From: Fidelibacterota bacterium
GTDB lineage: Bacteria; Fidelibacterota; UBA8477; JABMPR01
Assembly: GCA_016845065.1 (NCBI GenBank)
Contig: JAERTG010000168.1
Location: 1-42,866, forward strand
Length of the DNA: 42,866 nt
Direction of reading: 5' to 3'
In this document: piece after piece, positions 34,395-42,866 of the stretch
Numbering within the stretch: the stretch's first letter is position 1
How the letters are laid out: the number at the start of each line of letters is the position of its first letter
Position numbers and translations under genes: made by a program
The notes under the pieces: generated by a model
The model's database searches: none
What the model was told of the DNA's origin: nothing
Seen by the model: only the letters and a program-made list of their open reading frames with translations

Positions 34395-35039
34395 ATGTTA
34401 GTTACAAGACCAGCACCAGATTTTAAAGCAGTTGCCATCATGGGTGACAATTCATTCAAGGAAATCAGTTTAGCTGATTATAAAGGCAAGAAAGTCGTCT
34501 TATTCTTCTATCCCCTGGATTTCACATTTGTCTGTCCAACAGAAATTCTCGCATTTAACCATCGTCTCGCTGACTTCGAGAAACGGGGCGTTCAGGTTAT
34601 CGGGTGTTCAGTTGATTCAAAATGGAGTCACTATGGTTGGAAGAACACTGACATCAAGAACGGCGGTATTGGAGACATTAAATACCCAATTCTTGCTGAT
34701 ATTGAAAAGAAAATCGCCAGATCCTATGATGTACTCAAGGGATCAACACCAGCTGCAGTTTTGACTGAAGAGGGTGAAGAAGAAACCACTGTCAATGGTG
34801 ATGTAGCTCTGAGAGCCTCCTTCCTGATTGACGAAGAAGGAATAGTCCGTCATGCAGTAATCAATGATTTACCCCTTGGTAGAAATGTTGATGAGATGCT
34901 GCGTATGGTTGACGCACTTGCTTTCAACCAGGAACACGGTGAAGTTTGTCCTGCTGGTTGGCAGGAAGGCGATGACACAATGCAGGAAAATTTTGCTGGT
35001 GTCGCTTCATATCTGGAGAAAAACGCAGATAAGCTTTAA
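34395..35039 (+). CDS. 2-Cys peroxiredoxin (Prx1/AhpC family)
   Basis: 214 residues. It reduces peroxides with the peroxidatic Cys47 in FTFVCPTE and the resolving Cys185 in EVCPAGW, both intact. The YPLDFTFVCPTEILAF segment is typical of typical 2-Cys Prx. It is the only plus-strand core gene here, with its own promoter and a terminator 22 bases after the stop. A 234-base gap upstream (34161-34394) contains the promoter. Confidence 0.95.
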   Translation: MLVTRPAPDFKAVAIMGDNSFKEISLADYKGKKVVLFFYPLDFTFVCPTEILAFNHRLADFEKRGVQVIGCSVDSKWSHYGWKNTDIKNGGIGDIKYPILADIEKKIARSYDVLKGSTPAAVLTEEGEEETTVNGDVALRASFLIDEEGIVRHAVINDLPLGRNVDEMLRMVDALAFNQEHGEVCPAGWQEGDDTMQENFAGVASYLEKNADKL

Positions 35040-35060
35040 TCACTATCTGAGTACAGAAAT

Positions 35061-35093
35061 AAAAAAAGCTCCGATTAACTCGGAGCTTTTTTT
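35061..35093. terminator. Bidirectional rho-independent terminator between prx and frr
   Basis: AAAAAAAGCTCCG and CGGAGCTTTTTTT form a perfect 13-bp stem with a 7-base loop. The A-run on one side is a T-run on the other strand, so it can end both the plus-strand peroxiredoxin and the minus-strand ribosomal operon. Confidence 0.9.
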
Positions 35094-35116
35094 AAATCAA
35101 TAGTTTGCCAGACCGA

Positions 35117-35674
35117 TTAAACGGTCATGATATCATCCTCTTTGGCTTTTACCGCATCATCAATCTCTTTGATATATTTGTCAGTCATCTCCTGAACGTT
35201 TGCAGTAGCTCGCTTCGAGTTATCCTCTGAGATATCAGAACTTTTCTCAGCCTTCTTAATATGATCATTCGCATCTCGACGGACATTTCGAATACCAATC
35301 CGACCTTCCTCAGCTAGCTTATGCATGTGCCTGATAAGCTCCTGGCGGCGTTCATCGTTAAGTGCTGGAATTGGGATGCGAATATTGACGCCATCGTTAG
35401 CAGGATTTAATCCCAGATCAGCTGCCATAATTGCTTTTTCAATCTCAGCCATAAGACTTTTGTCCCAGGGCTGAACAACTATGAGACGTGGCTCAGGAAC
35501 GCTTAAATTCGCTACCTGGTTCAGCGGGGTTGGGTTACCATAGTATGGCACCTTAATGTGCTCGACAAGGGTCACAGAGGCCCTAGCACTGCGCAAACCT
35601 GTGAACTCATGTTTCACGTGCTCTACAGACATGTGCATTCTGTGATCTACATCTTTAAATAATTCATTCAGCAT
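35117..35674 (-). CDS. frr: Ribosome recycling factor
   Basis: 185 residues. It splits post-termination ribosomes. The start is set by GGAGGA 5 bases before the ATG at 35674, giving MLNELFKDVDHRM. A longer frame begins 12 bases earlier but lacks the site. The RRF core motif ALNDERRQELIRHMHKLAEEGRIGIRNVRRDAND is intact. It overlaps the pyrH stop by 11 bases and ends the operon before the terminator. Confidence 0.97.
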   Translation of the reverse strand: MLNELFKDVDHRMHMSVEHVKHEFTGLRSARASVTLVEHIKVPYYGNPTPLNQVANLSVPEPRLIVVQPWDKSLMAEIEKAIMAADLGLNPANDGVNIRIPIPALNDERRQELIRHMHKLAEEGRIGIRNVRRDANDHIKKAEKSSDISEDNSKRATANVQEMTDKYIKEIDDAVKAKEDDIMTV

Positions 35675-36395
35675 GATTTCCTCCAACTACAGATCCAATG
35701 GCAGTGCCTTGTATCACTTTTAATAAATTTCCTGGAATTTCCATATTAAAGACATGAACCGCAAGATTATTTTCGCGGCAGAGTGCGAAAGCTGTTTGAT
35801 CCATTACACGCAAATTTTTATTCATCACTTCATCATAGCTCAAACGGGGCAAATATTTGGCTTGTGAATCCTTTTCGGGGTCTGCTGAATAAATACCATC
35901 CACGCGAGTTCCTTTGAGGAGCACATCTGCTTCTATTTCAACACCTCTTAAAGCGGCAGCGGTGTCAGTAGTAAAAAATGGGTTACCTGTACCAGCTGCA
36001 AAAATGACAACTTTTCCCTCAGAGAGCTCTTGAAGGGCCTTGCGCTGAGAGAAGGGGGCAGCAATTTCATTCATCTCTATGGCAGTGAGCACACTTGCCT
36101 GCATCCCCCGCCGCTTTATTGCATCTCCCAATGCTACAGCGTTGATCACTGTTGCCAGCATGCCCATATGATCGGCTGCAACACGATTCATATCTTTGGC
36201 TTTCTGAGATAGACCACGGAATATGTTTCCGCCGCCGATGACAATTCCTACCTCAACGCCAAGATCAACGACAGATTGAAGATCTGATGTCATTTGATCA
36301 AGGACATGTGTATCAATAGAAAGAGCCGAATCACCTGCTAGCGATTCACCACTTAGTTTAAGGAGTATACGCTTGTAGATCGATCCGGCTGACAT
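35664..36395 (-). CDS. pyrH: UMP kinase
   Basis: 243 residues. It phosphorylates UMP to UDP. RILLKLSGESLAG at the N-terminus, GGGNIFRG (about 55-62) and the DTAAALRGVEIEADVLLKGT segment are the family signature, with no ATP-cone or other addition. It lies in the usual tsf-pyrH-frr order. Confidence 0.97.
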   Translation of the reverse strand: MSAGSIYKRILLKLSGESLAGDSALSIDTHVLDQMTSDLQSVVDLGVEVGIVIGGGNIFRGLSQKAKDMNRVAADHMGMLATVINAVALGDAIKRRGMQASVLTAIEMNEIAAPFSQRKALQELSEGKVVIFAAGTGNPFFTTDTAAALRGVEIEADVLLKGTRVDGIYSADPEKDSQAKYLPRLSYDEVMNKNLRVMDQTAFALCRENNLAVHVFNMEIPGNLLKVIQGTAIGSVVGGNHAE

Positions 36396-36418
36396 ATTTC
36401 CGCCTATATTTTATAGGA

Positions 36419-37030
36419 TTATTCTGCGTTGGCGACAGACTCTCCGACTGCAAAACGCTGGAAGCGTGTGACAGACATGTTTTCACCTAGGGATGAGATG
36501 GTCTCATTTAGCAGATCTGTAATCGTTTTATCTGGATCTTTTACAAAGGGCTGTTCCATGAGAACGACTTCCTTGTAATACTTTTCCAGCCGACCACTAA
36601 CAATTTTTTCAACGATGGCTTCAGGTTTGCCTTCGTTCAGAGCTTGAACTTTGAATATCTCTGATTCTTTATCCAGAGCTTCAGTAGAAACATGTTCGCG
36701 TTTTACTACGTCAGGGCTCGCGGCAGCAACATGCATAGCGATGCTATGGCCTAATTCCTGAAACTGTTCCGTCTTGGCTACAAAGTCTGTTTCACAGGCA
36801 ACTTCAACAATTGCACCAAGTTTTCCGCCTGCATGGATGTAACTGAAGACCAGTCCCTCTTTAGTAGCGCGACCGACTTTTTTTGCGGCCTTGGCCATCC
36901 CTTTTTTCCGAAGGATTTCTACAGCCTTCTCTACATTTCCTTCAGCTTCAGAAAGTGCAGATTTGCACTCCATCATGCCGACCCCAGTTTTATCACGCAG
37001 CTCTTTTACCGCAGCAGCTGTTATAGCCAT
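36419..37030 (-). CDS. tsf: Elongation factor Ts (short form)
   Basis: 203 residues, about 80 fewer than the E. coli protein, similar to the short Thermus form. It keeps the UBA-like N-terminal KELRDKTGVGMMECKSALSE helix and the TDFVAKTEQF core motif that act on EF-Tu. The missing part would be one of the dimerisation subdomains. It follows rpsB by 34 bases, as usual. Confidence 0.97.
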   Translation of the reverse strand: MAITAAAVKELRDKTGVGMMECKSALSEAEGNVEKAVEILRKKGMAKAAKKVGRATKEGLVFSYIHAGGKLGAIVEVACETDFVAKTEQFQELGHSIAMHVAAASPDVVKREHVSTEALDKESEIFKVQALNEGKPEAIVEKIVSGRLEKYYKEVVLMEQPFVKDPDKTITDLLNETISSLGENMSVTRFQRFAVGESVANAE

Positions 37031-37064
37031 TCTACATATTCTCCAGGTTTAAATTTTTTTGATC

Positions 37065-37781
37065 TTAAGCAGTTACTTCTTCAGTTTCTTTTACGTTTGA
37101 AATACCCTTTGCTTCCAGAATTGCATCTGCAAGGGTTCCCATGAGTAATCGAACAGCCTGAATAGAGTCATCATTTGCAGGAACTGGAATATCAACTTTG
37201 CGAGGATCAGTGTTTGTATCAACAATAGCTATAATCGGAATTTCCAGTCTGAGAGCCTCGGCAATAGCAATTGTCTCTTTTTTAGCATCCACAACAATGA
37301 CTACATCAGGAAGACGTCGCATGTCCTTGATGCCACGATGCTGAGTCTGTAAACGATTTCGTTCACGTGTACGCATCAGTAGCTCTTTTTTTGTCAAGGT
37401 TTCTGCAATACCACTGGTTTCGTCTTTTTCAAGTAAGTGTAAGCGCTTGATAGATTTCTTGATGGTCATGAAGTTTGTCAGCGTACCACCTAACCAGCGC
37501 TCTGTAACGTGGAACATACCACAGCGATCGGCTTCTTCTTCCACAACTGTTTTAGCAGCTTTTTTTGTAGCTACGAAAAGGATGGATCCACCTTTTTTAA
37601 CTGTCGAACTCACCAGATCAACGGCCTTATTCAGCTGCTCGATTGTCTTATAAAGATCAATGATGTGAACACCATTTTTCTGGGTGAAGATATATTCGGC
37701 CATGTTTGGATCCCAATTACTGGTCATATGACCAAAATGGGCTCCGGAAGCGAGTAGATCCTCTAGTGAAATATTACGCAT
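37065..37781 (-). CDS. rpsB: Ribosomal protein S2
   Basis: 238 residues, with LLASGAHFGHMTSNWDPNM, FTQKNGVHIIDLYKT, RWLGGTLTNFMTIKKS and PIIAIVDTNTDP, all S2 signatures. It sits between rpsI and tsf in the operon. Confidence 0.98.
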   Translation of the reverse strand: MRNISLEDLLASGAHFGHMTSNWDPNMAEYIFTQKNGVHIIDLYKTIEQLNKAVDLVSSTVKKGGSILFVATKKAAKTVVEEEADRCGMFHVTERWLGGTLTNFMTIKKSIKRLHLLEKDETSGIAETLTKKELLMRTRERNRLQTQHRGIKDMRRLPDVVIVVDAKKETIAIAEALRLEIPIIAIVDTNTDPRKVDIPVPANDDSIQAVRLLMGTLADAILEAKGISNVKETEEVTA

Positions 37782-37802
37782 TAAAACTCCTGAAAAAACT
37801 TT

Positions 37803-38198
37803 TTAACGTTTTGAGAACTGATAGGCTTTACGTGCACCGGCCAAACCGTATTTTTTACGCTCTTTCTTACGAGCATCACGGGTTAGCAGACCGGCTTTTT
37901 TAAGCACTGGCCGTAGTTCGTTATTGTCACCCTGCAAAGCACGAGAAATACCATGCCGAATTGCATATGCTTGTCCCGATAATCCACCGCCATTGACATT
38001 GACAGAAATATCATAACGACCTGTATTCTCTGTTAACTCAAGTGCTTCGTGAACAATCATTCTCAGTGTTTTACGACCGAAATAATCATCGAGTTCACGG
38101 TTGTTAACTTTGATGATGCCTTTTCCGGGGGTCAAATAAACACGAGCTATGGAACTTTTACGTTTTCCGGTAGCATAAAATGTAGTTGATGTACTCAT
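37803..38198 (-). CDS. rpsI: Ribosomal protein S9
   Basis: 131 residues, with [19 protein letters not shown] near the start and the basic C-terminal tail [25 protein letters not shown] that reaches the P site. The usual rplM-rpsI pair is separated by 3 bases. Confidence 0.98.
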   Translation of the reverse strand: MSTSTTFYATGKRKSSIARVYLTPGKGIIKVNNRELDDYFGRKTLRMIVHEALELTENTGRYDISVNVNGGGLSGQAYAIRHGISRALQGDNNELRPVLKKAGLLTRDARKKERKKYGLAGARKAYQFSKR

Positions 38199-38201
38199 GG
38201 A

Positions 38202-38633
38202 CTAGCCTACCTCGAGTGGTTTAGGTTGTTGTGCTTCATGAGGATGAGAATCACCCTTATAAATTTTCAATTTCTTGATCTGGGCGCGACCAAGACGGTT
38301 ATGTGGGAGCATGCCTTTCACGGCATTTTCAAGTATCCGCTCTGGATGCTTTTCGCGCAACTGTTTCAAAGAAGTGAAACGAGCTCCACCTGGATAGCCA
38401 CTGTGACGAAAATAAGTTTTCTGTTCTTCTTTATTTCCTGTGACCCGAATTTTTTCTGCATTTGTAACAACGATAAAATCACCGCTATCTAAATGGGGAA
38501 CAAACGTTGGTTTGTGCTTTCCCCTCAGGATTTGAGCAATAGTAGTTGAGAGTCTACCCAATGTTTTATCAGTAGCATCGACAATCCACCAGTCTCTCTC
38601 AATTTCACTTGCTTTTACATTATACGTTTTCAA
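38202..38633 (-). CDS. rplM: Ribosomal protein L13
   Basis: 143 residues, with [30 protein letters not shown] split over the first 45 residues and the [32 protein letters not shown]-terminal half. The start is a TTG with AAGGA 8 bases upstream. It is the first gene of the operon, with promoter and leader hairpin before it. Confidence 0.97.
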   Translation of the reverse strand: MKTYNVKASEIERDWWIVDATDKTLGRLSTTIAQILRGKHKPTFVPHLDSGDFIVVTNAEKIRVTGNKEEQKTYFRHSGYPGGARFTSLKQLREKHPERILENAVKGMLPHNRLGRAQIKKLKIYKGDSHPHEAQQPKPLEVG

Positions 38634-38657
38634 TTCTATTCCTTCTCATTCTTGGTC

Positions 38658-38677
38658 TATGACCACCTACGGTCATA
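38658..38677 (-). promoter_or_regulatory. Leader hairpin of the rplM operon
   Basis: TATGACC and GGTCATA (7 base pairs, 6-base loop) in the ~50-base leader, 25 bases before the TTG start. No T-run follows on the coding strand, so it is not a terminator. Such short leader stems in rplM leaders of other bacteria bind L13, but no specific consensus is claimed here. Confidence 0.4.
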
Positions 38678-38689
38678 AAAAAGCGACGT

Positions 38690-38718
38690 AATCTAACCGG
38701 CACCCTGTGGCATGTCAA
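38690..38718 (-). promoter_or_regulatory. Promoter of the rplM-frr operon
   Basis: Minus-strand TTGACA (38713-38718) and TAGATT (38690-38695) with an ideal 17-base spacer, about 50 bases before rplM. This is the most consensus-like promoter in the window, fitting a ribosomal operon. Confidence 0.75.
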
Positions 38719-38750
38719 ACATAATTTCCCTGGGAAAAAAGTGAGAATTT

Positions 38751-40277
38751 TCAGGTACTTGTCGAGCTTTTCAGGCTAATCTCGAAGCTGGTACCTTGAC
38801 CCGGTGCAGACTCAACTGTAATATCACCTTGATGGTATTCGCGGATGATGCGCTCAACGAGACTCAAGCCCAATCCCCAACCACGTTTTTTTGAGCTCCA
38901 CCCTGGCCTGAAGATGTTTTTGTGATCCCTAAGGGGAATCCCTTCCCCATTGTCCCTGACCATGATTTGAATCCAATTGCTGCGTTGCAAAACCTGCACT
39001 AGAATGATTCCTTCATCCACCTTTATTGCATCGACTGAATTTTTTAGCAAATTTTCAAAGGCCCAACCAAACAATTCAGCGTGTGCCAAAACCATAAAAT
39101 CCTCAGGGCAATCGAATTCCACGCTTATGGATTTGCCCCATTGAGGGATGCGTCGTTGAACATAGCCAAGTACTGGTTCAACCAATTCCTTGATAGAAAG
39201 ACTTTCCAAATTTACGCCTGCACCAATTTTGGAGAAACGCTCGGCCACCTGATTGAGCCTCTGAAGATCCCTATCCATTTCTTCAACGATCTGACTGGTT
39301 TGCTCTCTATTCTCCTCCTGTCTGAGAAGCTCTATCCATCCCATGAGTGAGGATAATGGTGTCCCAAGCTGATGGGCAGTCTCTTTTGAAAGTCCCACCC
39401 AAATACCTCGATGCTCAGCTTTGCGGATAAATTGGAACCCGGCAAAACCCAACAGGATGAATCCACCCATTATTCCAAATTCTATAAAGGGGAACCAGCG
39501 CAAAGCCTGGATGAGTCCAGAATCCTCATAGTGAATCAACATCACCGTTTCACCGTCAAACTCGACAGGGACAGGGTCATTTATTGAGTCCATTCGCCGC
39601 AATGTCATTTGGAGGATACTTACACGTTCATCAGGCTCAAGATCCTCATCAAGATCAATTGTATGATCCTGTATTTCGATGGTTCCATTGGCATTCCTCT
39701 TTGTCAGAATCATGGGGAAATTGACAGCACGCAAGATATTCCCAACAATTTCTTGAAATTCCTGTCGTTCAATACTTCCAAAATGGATATGCATAATTTC
39801 CTGATCAAGATATTTGACAGGGATGGCCTGGTTTTGGGAGTCCATAACTGCCACTGAGTTGAGAAGAAATGACTGCAGTTCAACTTCGCTTAAAGAGTCC
39901 GGCACGCTGACATTGCGGTGGGCATAAATAACGGGTTGCCCATTTTCCACTACGGTGATAATCACTGGAAAGCTGATATTGCGGATAATCTGGTTAAAGG
40001 CAAAATCCATGTTTGGTGAATCTGCAGAAAGTGCAGTAGCATACAGATTTGCGTTATAAGTTAAAAATTGACGTTGTTCACTAAGATACGCTTTGCTCTG
40101 CAAGTCTGCAGAAAGAGCATTAGCCAGGAGTTTAGAATTGTAATTCAGGAAACGAAGATTGTCATCTCGTAACTCTCTAACAATCCAATTTGTGTATAGT
40201 AGAGACCCAATAATTATCAAGATGCTGAGAACAAAAAGTCCCAGCTTAATATTTGTAGTGGATCTGAATTCTCGCAT
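38751..40277 (-). CDS. Membrane sensor histidine kinase with duplicated sensor module
   Basis: 508 residues. Membrane helices at about 12-29 and 264-284 enclose a periplasmic region; HisKA phospho-acceptor His302 is in ETAHQLGTPLSSL, and the ATPase domain has ENLLKNSVDAI (N box), DNGEGI (G1) and KKRGWGLGLSL (G2). The periplasmic part contains two similar modules (about 95-168 and 176-250: 'IIRNISFPVIITV...MHIHFG' and 'NILRAVNFPMILT...MLIHYE'), preceded by a two-fold FLxYNxxLxAxALSAD repeat. No response regulator is adjacent, so it is an orphan kinase here. It overlaps the YfhO gene by one base (TAATG). Confidence 0.9.
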   Translation of the reverse strand: MREFRSTTNIKLGLFVLSILIIIGSLLYTNWIVRELRDDNLRFLNYNSKLLANALSADLQSKAYLSEQRQFLTYNANLYATALSADSPNMDFAFNQIIRNISFPVIITVVENGQPVIYAHRNVSVPDSLSEVELQSFLLNSVAVMDSQNQAIPVKYLDQEIMHIHFGSIERQEFQEIVGNILRAVNFPMILTKRNANGTIEIQDHTIDLDEDLEPDERVSILQMTLRRMDSINDPVPVEFDGETVMLIHYEDSGLIQALRWFPFIEFGIMGGFILLGFAGFQFIRKAEHRGIWVGLSKETAHQLGTPLSSLMGWIELLRQEENREQTSQIVEEMDRDLQRLNQVAERFSKIGAGVNLESLSIKELVEPVLGYVQRRIPQWGKSISVEFDCPEDFMVLAHAELFGWAFENLLKNSVDAIKVDEGIILVQVLQRSNWIQIMVRDNGEGIPLRDHKNIFRPGWSSKKRGWGLGLSLVERIIREYHQGDITVESAPGQGTSFEISLKSSTST

Positions 40278-42730
40278 TACTCTTGCTCGGGTTGTTGCCT
40301 ACTTCGATAAAAGACAAAAGTGCCTAGCCCCAAAAGGATGAGGGCTGATAAGAAAGTGATCCTAAACCCTGCTCGTACTGCTGGAGGTTCATAGACAAAC
40401 TTTAATGTATGCTGACCAGCAGGAACAGGGATTCCTCGAATCAATTCATTTGTAGCATACATATCCAATTTGGTATCGCCATCCATATAAATTGACCAGC
40501 CGGCAGGATAGAACACCTCGCTCACAATTAGAAATCCATCATCCGTATTGTCTGTTTTTAACTGAAGTGATTGAAGTGAGTGCTGTTCTATTGAAACTGT
40601 ACCCACTCCATAGGTTGTGCTCCCAATACTGCCCTCAGGGTCAAGTACATAGGCAATATCAGCCGGACTTGATTTAGAAGCATTCATTTGCGAGCTCATT
40701 TCATTTGAGCTACTCACAGTCAGAATCTCAGGGACAAACCATGCTCTGGCATAATCATCCATAAACTCATAGATCAATACTTGGGCTCTCTGTCCCCGAA
40801 CAATGTGCAGCGGTTGGTCAACCAACTTGAATAATGGGTCGTTTAAGGGGTATGGTGAAACCAAATATTTTATGTTTAAATTTCTCAGCAGATCGAGATG
40901 TCGCTTTCTTAGAACTGGATCGACATCCTCTATGAGTTTGGGTGAAGCACCACTTTCAGTCTGTGAATAATATTTGGGCAAAAAGGTTTGCTCAATCCTG
41001 GTGGAATTGAGAAAATCCTGTAAGACCTTCAATTTAGCAGGGCTATATCCTCCGATTGATTCTAGACCATGAAGCGCCCAGCCATTCGAGCCAAACAGGG
41101 TATGAACGGGGAATATCCGTCCCGGGTTGGCAGTTGTGAGTTGCTTTAATTTGCGAATCGCCGGGGTTTCCTGTTCTCCAGCCTGAACCCTCTTTTTCGC
41201 AACAGCATTTTTTGTGAACCGCAAATCCACATGGCCCAGTTCGACAACAACGAGGGCTATCATTACCACTGAAAACACCAACCCCTGGATTTTTTGAGCG
41301 AAATAGGCCCAAATTGCAGCCAACCCGAGCGTACCGATGAAGAGGCCTTTTATCAGGCTAGAGTAAAACATATCAACGCGAGCATTACTCAACTGGGGAT
41401 GATATTTGGGTGAATCCATCAACGCGCTTGAGAATGCTCCTGTGATCATTCCCTTAAACAGAATCACTATCACGAGGAGACCACCCAATACACTGGTTGC
41501 GATGAGTAGGTTTTTCACCAGCTCGCTTCTCCGTTTCTCATCCAGATTCAGTAGCGTATAAAGTCCAACACCAGCCAAAACAGCTACCATGAGCTCCATT
41601 AAGATGAGGATCATCGAAGGAACTCTAAACTTGTTAAAAAATGGAAGCAATTTGAACAGGATGTCATAAAGATAGGGCCAATAGCTTCCAAAACTAATCA
41701 GCAATGCCAGAATCATGGTTGATAGAAGAAATACCTTTTCCTTGAGGTTTTCTTTGCTAAAAAATGCTCCTGCCATAAGAATAAGAAGTGTTAATCCAAT
41801 GAAGTCAGAATGCTCGGTGAAGGTGCGACCTCCCCAATAATTTTGCCCGCCAAATCCAAACCAGTCTGAGAAAAATAATGCGATGAATTCATATGGCGGG
41901 AAAGACCAACTTGTGGCATAACCATATTCTAAGCCACCTCCAGCACTGCCCCCTCGAATAGTATGTGCTACATATGCCAATGAAGGTATATAGAGTACTG
42001 CGGCTAACCCGATTCCGAGAACCAAGCCACCGAGTAAGTACGCCAATGAGAGTGGAAAATTTTTCCACTCTTTGTCAAGAGCCCGGAAAATAGCCTCAAT
42101 TACAACAAACCAACCAACTGCCATCCAGCCATAGTAGGCAACCTGAACGTGTCCTCTCTGAAGTTGAAATCCTGCAATTACCGCCAGGATTATCAATCCC
42201 TTTAAATCGGGTTGTTGAAAGATCCTCCTTGTCGCATAAATCAGCCAGGGTAAATATGCTGCAGTCATCATCTGAGATCCATGTCCGGCAGAAACCATGA
42301 CAATAAAGAAGGGAGTTAACATAAAGGCAAAACCACCAAGTATCGCCGGCAAGAAGCCGACTTTGAGGCTCCTCAACAAAACATACACTCCCATGGCAGC
42401 GAAAAGGTAGTGAAACATCATATTCCAGAGGGCAGGCATACCGATTTTATTCAGGAGATTGAAAGCAAAATTAGGGAAGTATACCCACTTCGTGTACATC
42501 ATACTGCTGAAGGCGGGCATACCTGAAAAAATGTATGGTTGCCAAAGTGGGTATTCACCTGTCTCAGCGTGGTATAGACTTAGTTGTCGAGTCATCCCTG
42601 TCGCAGCTGTTGTATCACCTCCTCCAAAGATGTAACCTTTGAAAAAAACTGCGGAAAATAAGACGATTAGAATGAGAAAAAATATTCCACCAGCCTTGAC
42701 AACATCCTTGCGAATAAATTCTGAAAACAT
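40277..42730 (-). CDS. YfhO-family integral membrane protein (GT-C-like)
   Basis: 817 residues with about a dozen membrane segments, beginning with a helix at about 15-33 (GGIFFLILIVLFSAVFFKG), then a PYIFSGMPAFSSMMYTKWVYFPN segment typical of YfhO-like proteins. The last ~250 residues are soluble, and the C-terminus has a final membrane helix. YfhO proteins are implicated in glycosylating envelope polymers in Gram-positives, but the role in this lineage is unknown. AAGGAA lies 4 bases before the ATG. The 136 bases to the window end show no gene. Confidence 0.88.
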   Translation of the reverse strand: MFSEFIRKDVVKAGGIFFLILIVLFSAVFFKGYIFGGGDTTAATGMTRQLSLYHAETGEYPLWQPYIFSGMPAFSSMMYTKWVYFPNFAFNLLNKIGMPALWNMMFHYLFAAMGVYVLLRSLKVGFLPAILGGFAFMLTPFFIVMVSAGHGSQMMTAAYLPWLIYATRRIFQQPDLKGLIILAVIAGFQLQRGHVQVAYYGWMAVGWFVVIEAIFRALDKEWKNFPLSLAYLLGGLVLGIGLAAVLYIPSLAYVAHTIRGGSAGGGLEYGYATSWSFPPYEFIALFFSDWFGFGGQNYWGGRTFTEHSDFIGLTLLILMAGAFFSKENLKEKVFLLSTMILALLISFGSYWPYLYDILFKLLPFFNKFRVPSMILILMELMVAVLAGVGLYTLLNLDEKRRSELVKNLLIATSVLGGLLVIVILFKGMITGAFSSALMDSPKYHPQLSNARVDMFYSSLIKGLFIGTLGLAAIWAYFAQKIQGLVFSVVMIALVVVELGHVDLRFTKNAVAKKRVQAGEQETPAIRKLKQLTTANPGRIFPVHTLFGSNGWALHGLESIGGYSPAKLKVLQDFLNSTRIEQTFLPKYYSQTESGASPKLIEDVDPVLRKRHLDLLRNLNIKYLVSPYPLNDPLFKLVDQPLHIVRGQRAQVLIYEFMDDYARAWFVPEILTVSSSNEMSSQMNASKSSPADIAYVLDPEGSIGSTTYGVGTVSIEQHSLQSLQLKTDNTDDGFLIVSEVFYPAGWSIYMDGDTKLDMYATNELIRGIPVPAGQHTLKFVYEPPAVRAGFRITFLSALILLGLGTFVFYRSRQQPEQE

Positions 42731-42866
42731 AGTGATTCCTTGTGATACACCAGCGTGGTTTAGGTTTATTGAAAGATATGGAAACTCCAGCGTCAGAAGC
42801 GTCCAGACCTAGCTTTATTTGCACCGAAGCTAAACCCATAATGGTTTATGGAAAATGATTTATCGG

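Overview
The window is a bacterial chromosome segment of two parts: an accessory region (about 1-15,950) and a housekeeping region (about 16,270-42,866). Two secreted proteins end in type IX secretion (T9SS, Por) sorting domains of the PNPFNP / YN..G / GVY type. Together with the gene content (rplM-rpsI-rpsB-tsf-pyrH-frr, BatA-like protein, YfhO protein, ADP-forming acyl-CoA synthetase), this points to the FCB superphylum, perhaps a Marinimicrobia/Ignavibacteria-like lineage. That placement is inference and no rRNA gene is present.

Accessory region, left to right. (1) A plus-strand run of four closely spaced genes (217-5353) encodes a beta-rich protein with a broken 5' end, a signal-peptide protein, a T9SS cargo with a faint caspase-like pattern, and a VCBS/FG-GAP + LamG T9SS cargo. 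(2) A short decayed spacer with imperfect direct repeats follows (5353-5522). (3) A minus-strand cluster (13116 down to 5525) encodes a J-domain + DUF1998-type (YprA/MrfA-like) helicase, a DnaG-like protein with a degenerate Toprim domain, a 97-residue unknown protein, and two paralogous SPL-like radical SAM proteins. I know of no named system with this composition; it is the best candidate for an undescribed DNA-directed (defence or repair) system. (4) A Fic enzyme with an N-terminal AbiEi-like winged helix sits just upstream, with a clear sigma70 promoter followed by three exact-period 24-bp repeats that look like an operator. (5) A 231-residue protein ends in an excisionase-type HTH. (6) Three ~130-137 bp tandem units follow, each beginning with a sequence like a tRNA-Ser 3' end. 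They suggest that the accessory block is a genomic island integrated at a tRNA-Ser whose other end lies left of the window.

Housekeeping region, almost entirely minus strand. lysC-asd (aspartate pathway). A three-gene acyl-CoA cluster: CoA-transferase fused to GNAT, ADP-forming acyl-CoA synthetase, and a BioD/DRTGG protein. A long overlapping or closely spaced run holds yajC, def, fmt, rsmB, a PASTA protein, rpe, a polyprenol/diacylglycerol-kinase-like protein, a BatA-like protein, hflX and a patatin. A small secreted unknown and a divergent 2-Cys peroxiredoxin follow. Next comes the ribosomal operon rplM-rpsI-rpsB-tsf-pyrH-frr with a strong promoter, a leader hairpin and a 13-bp-stem bidirectional terminator. 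Last is a YfhO-family membrane protein overlapping a sensor histidine kinase.
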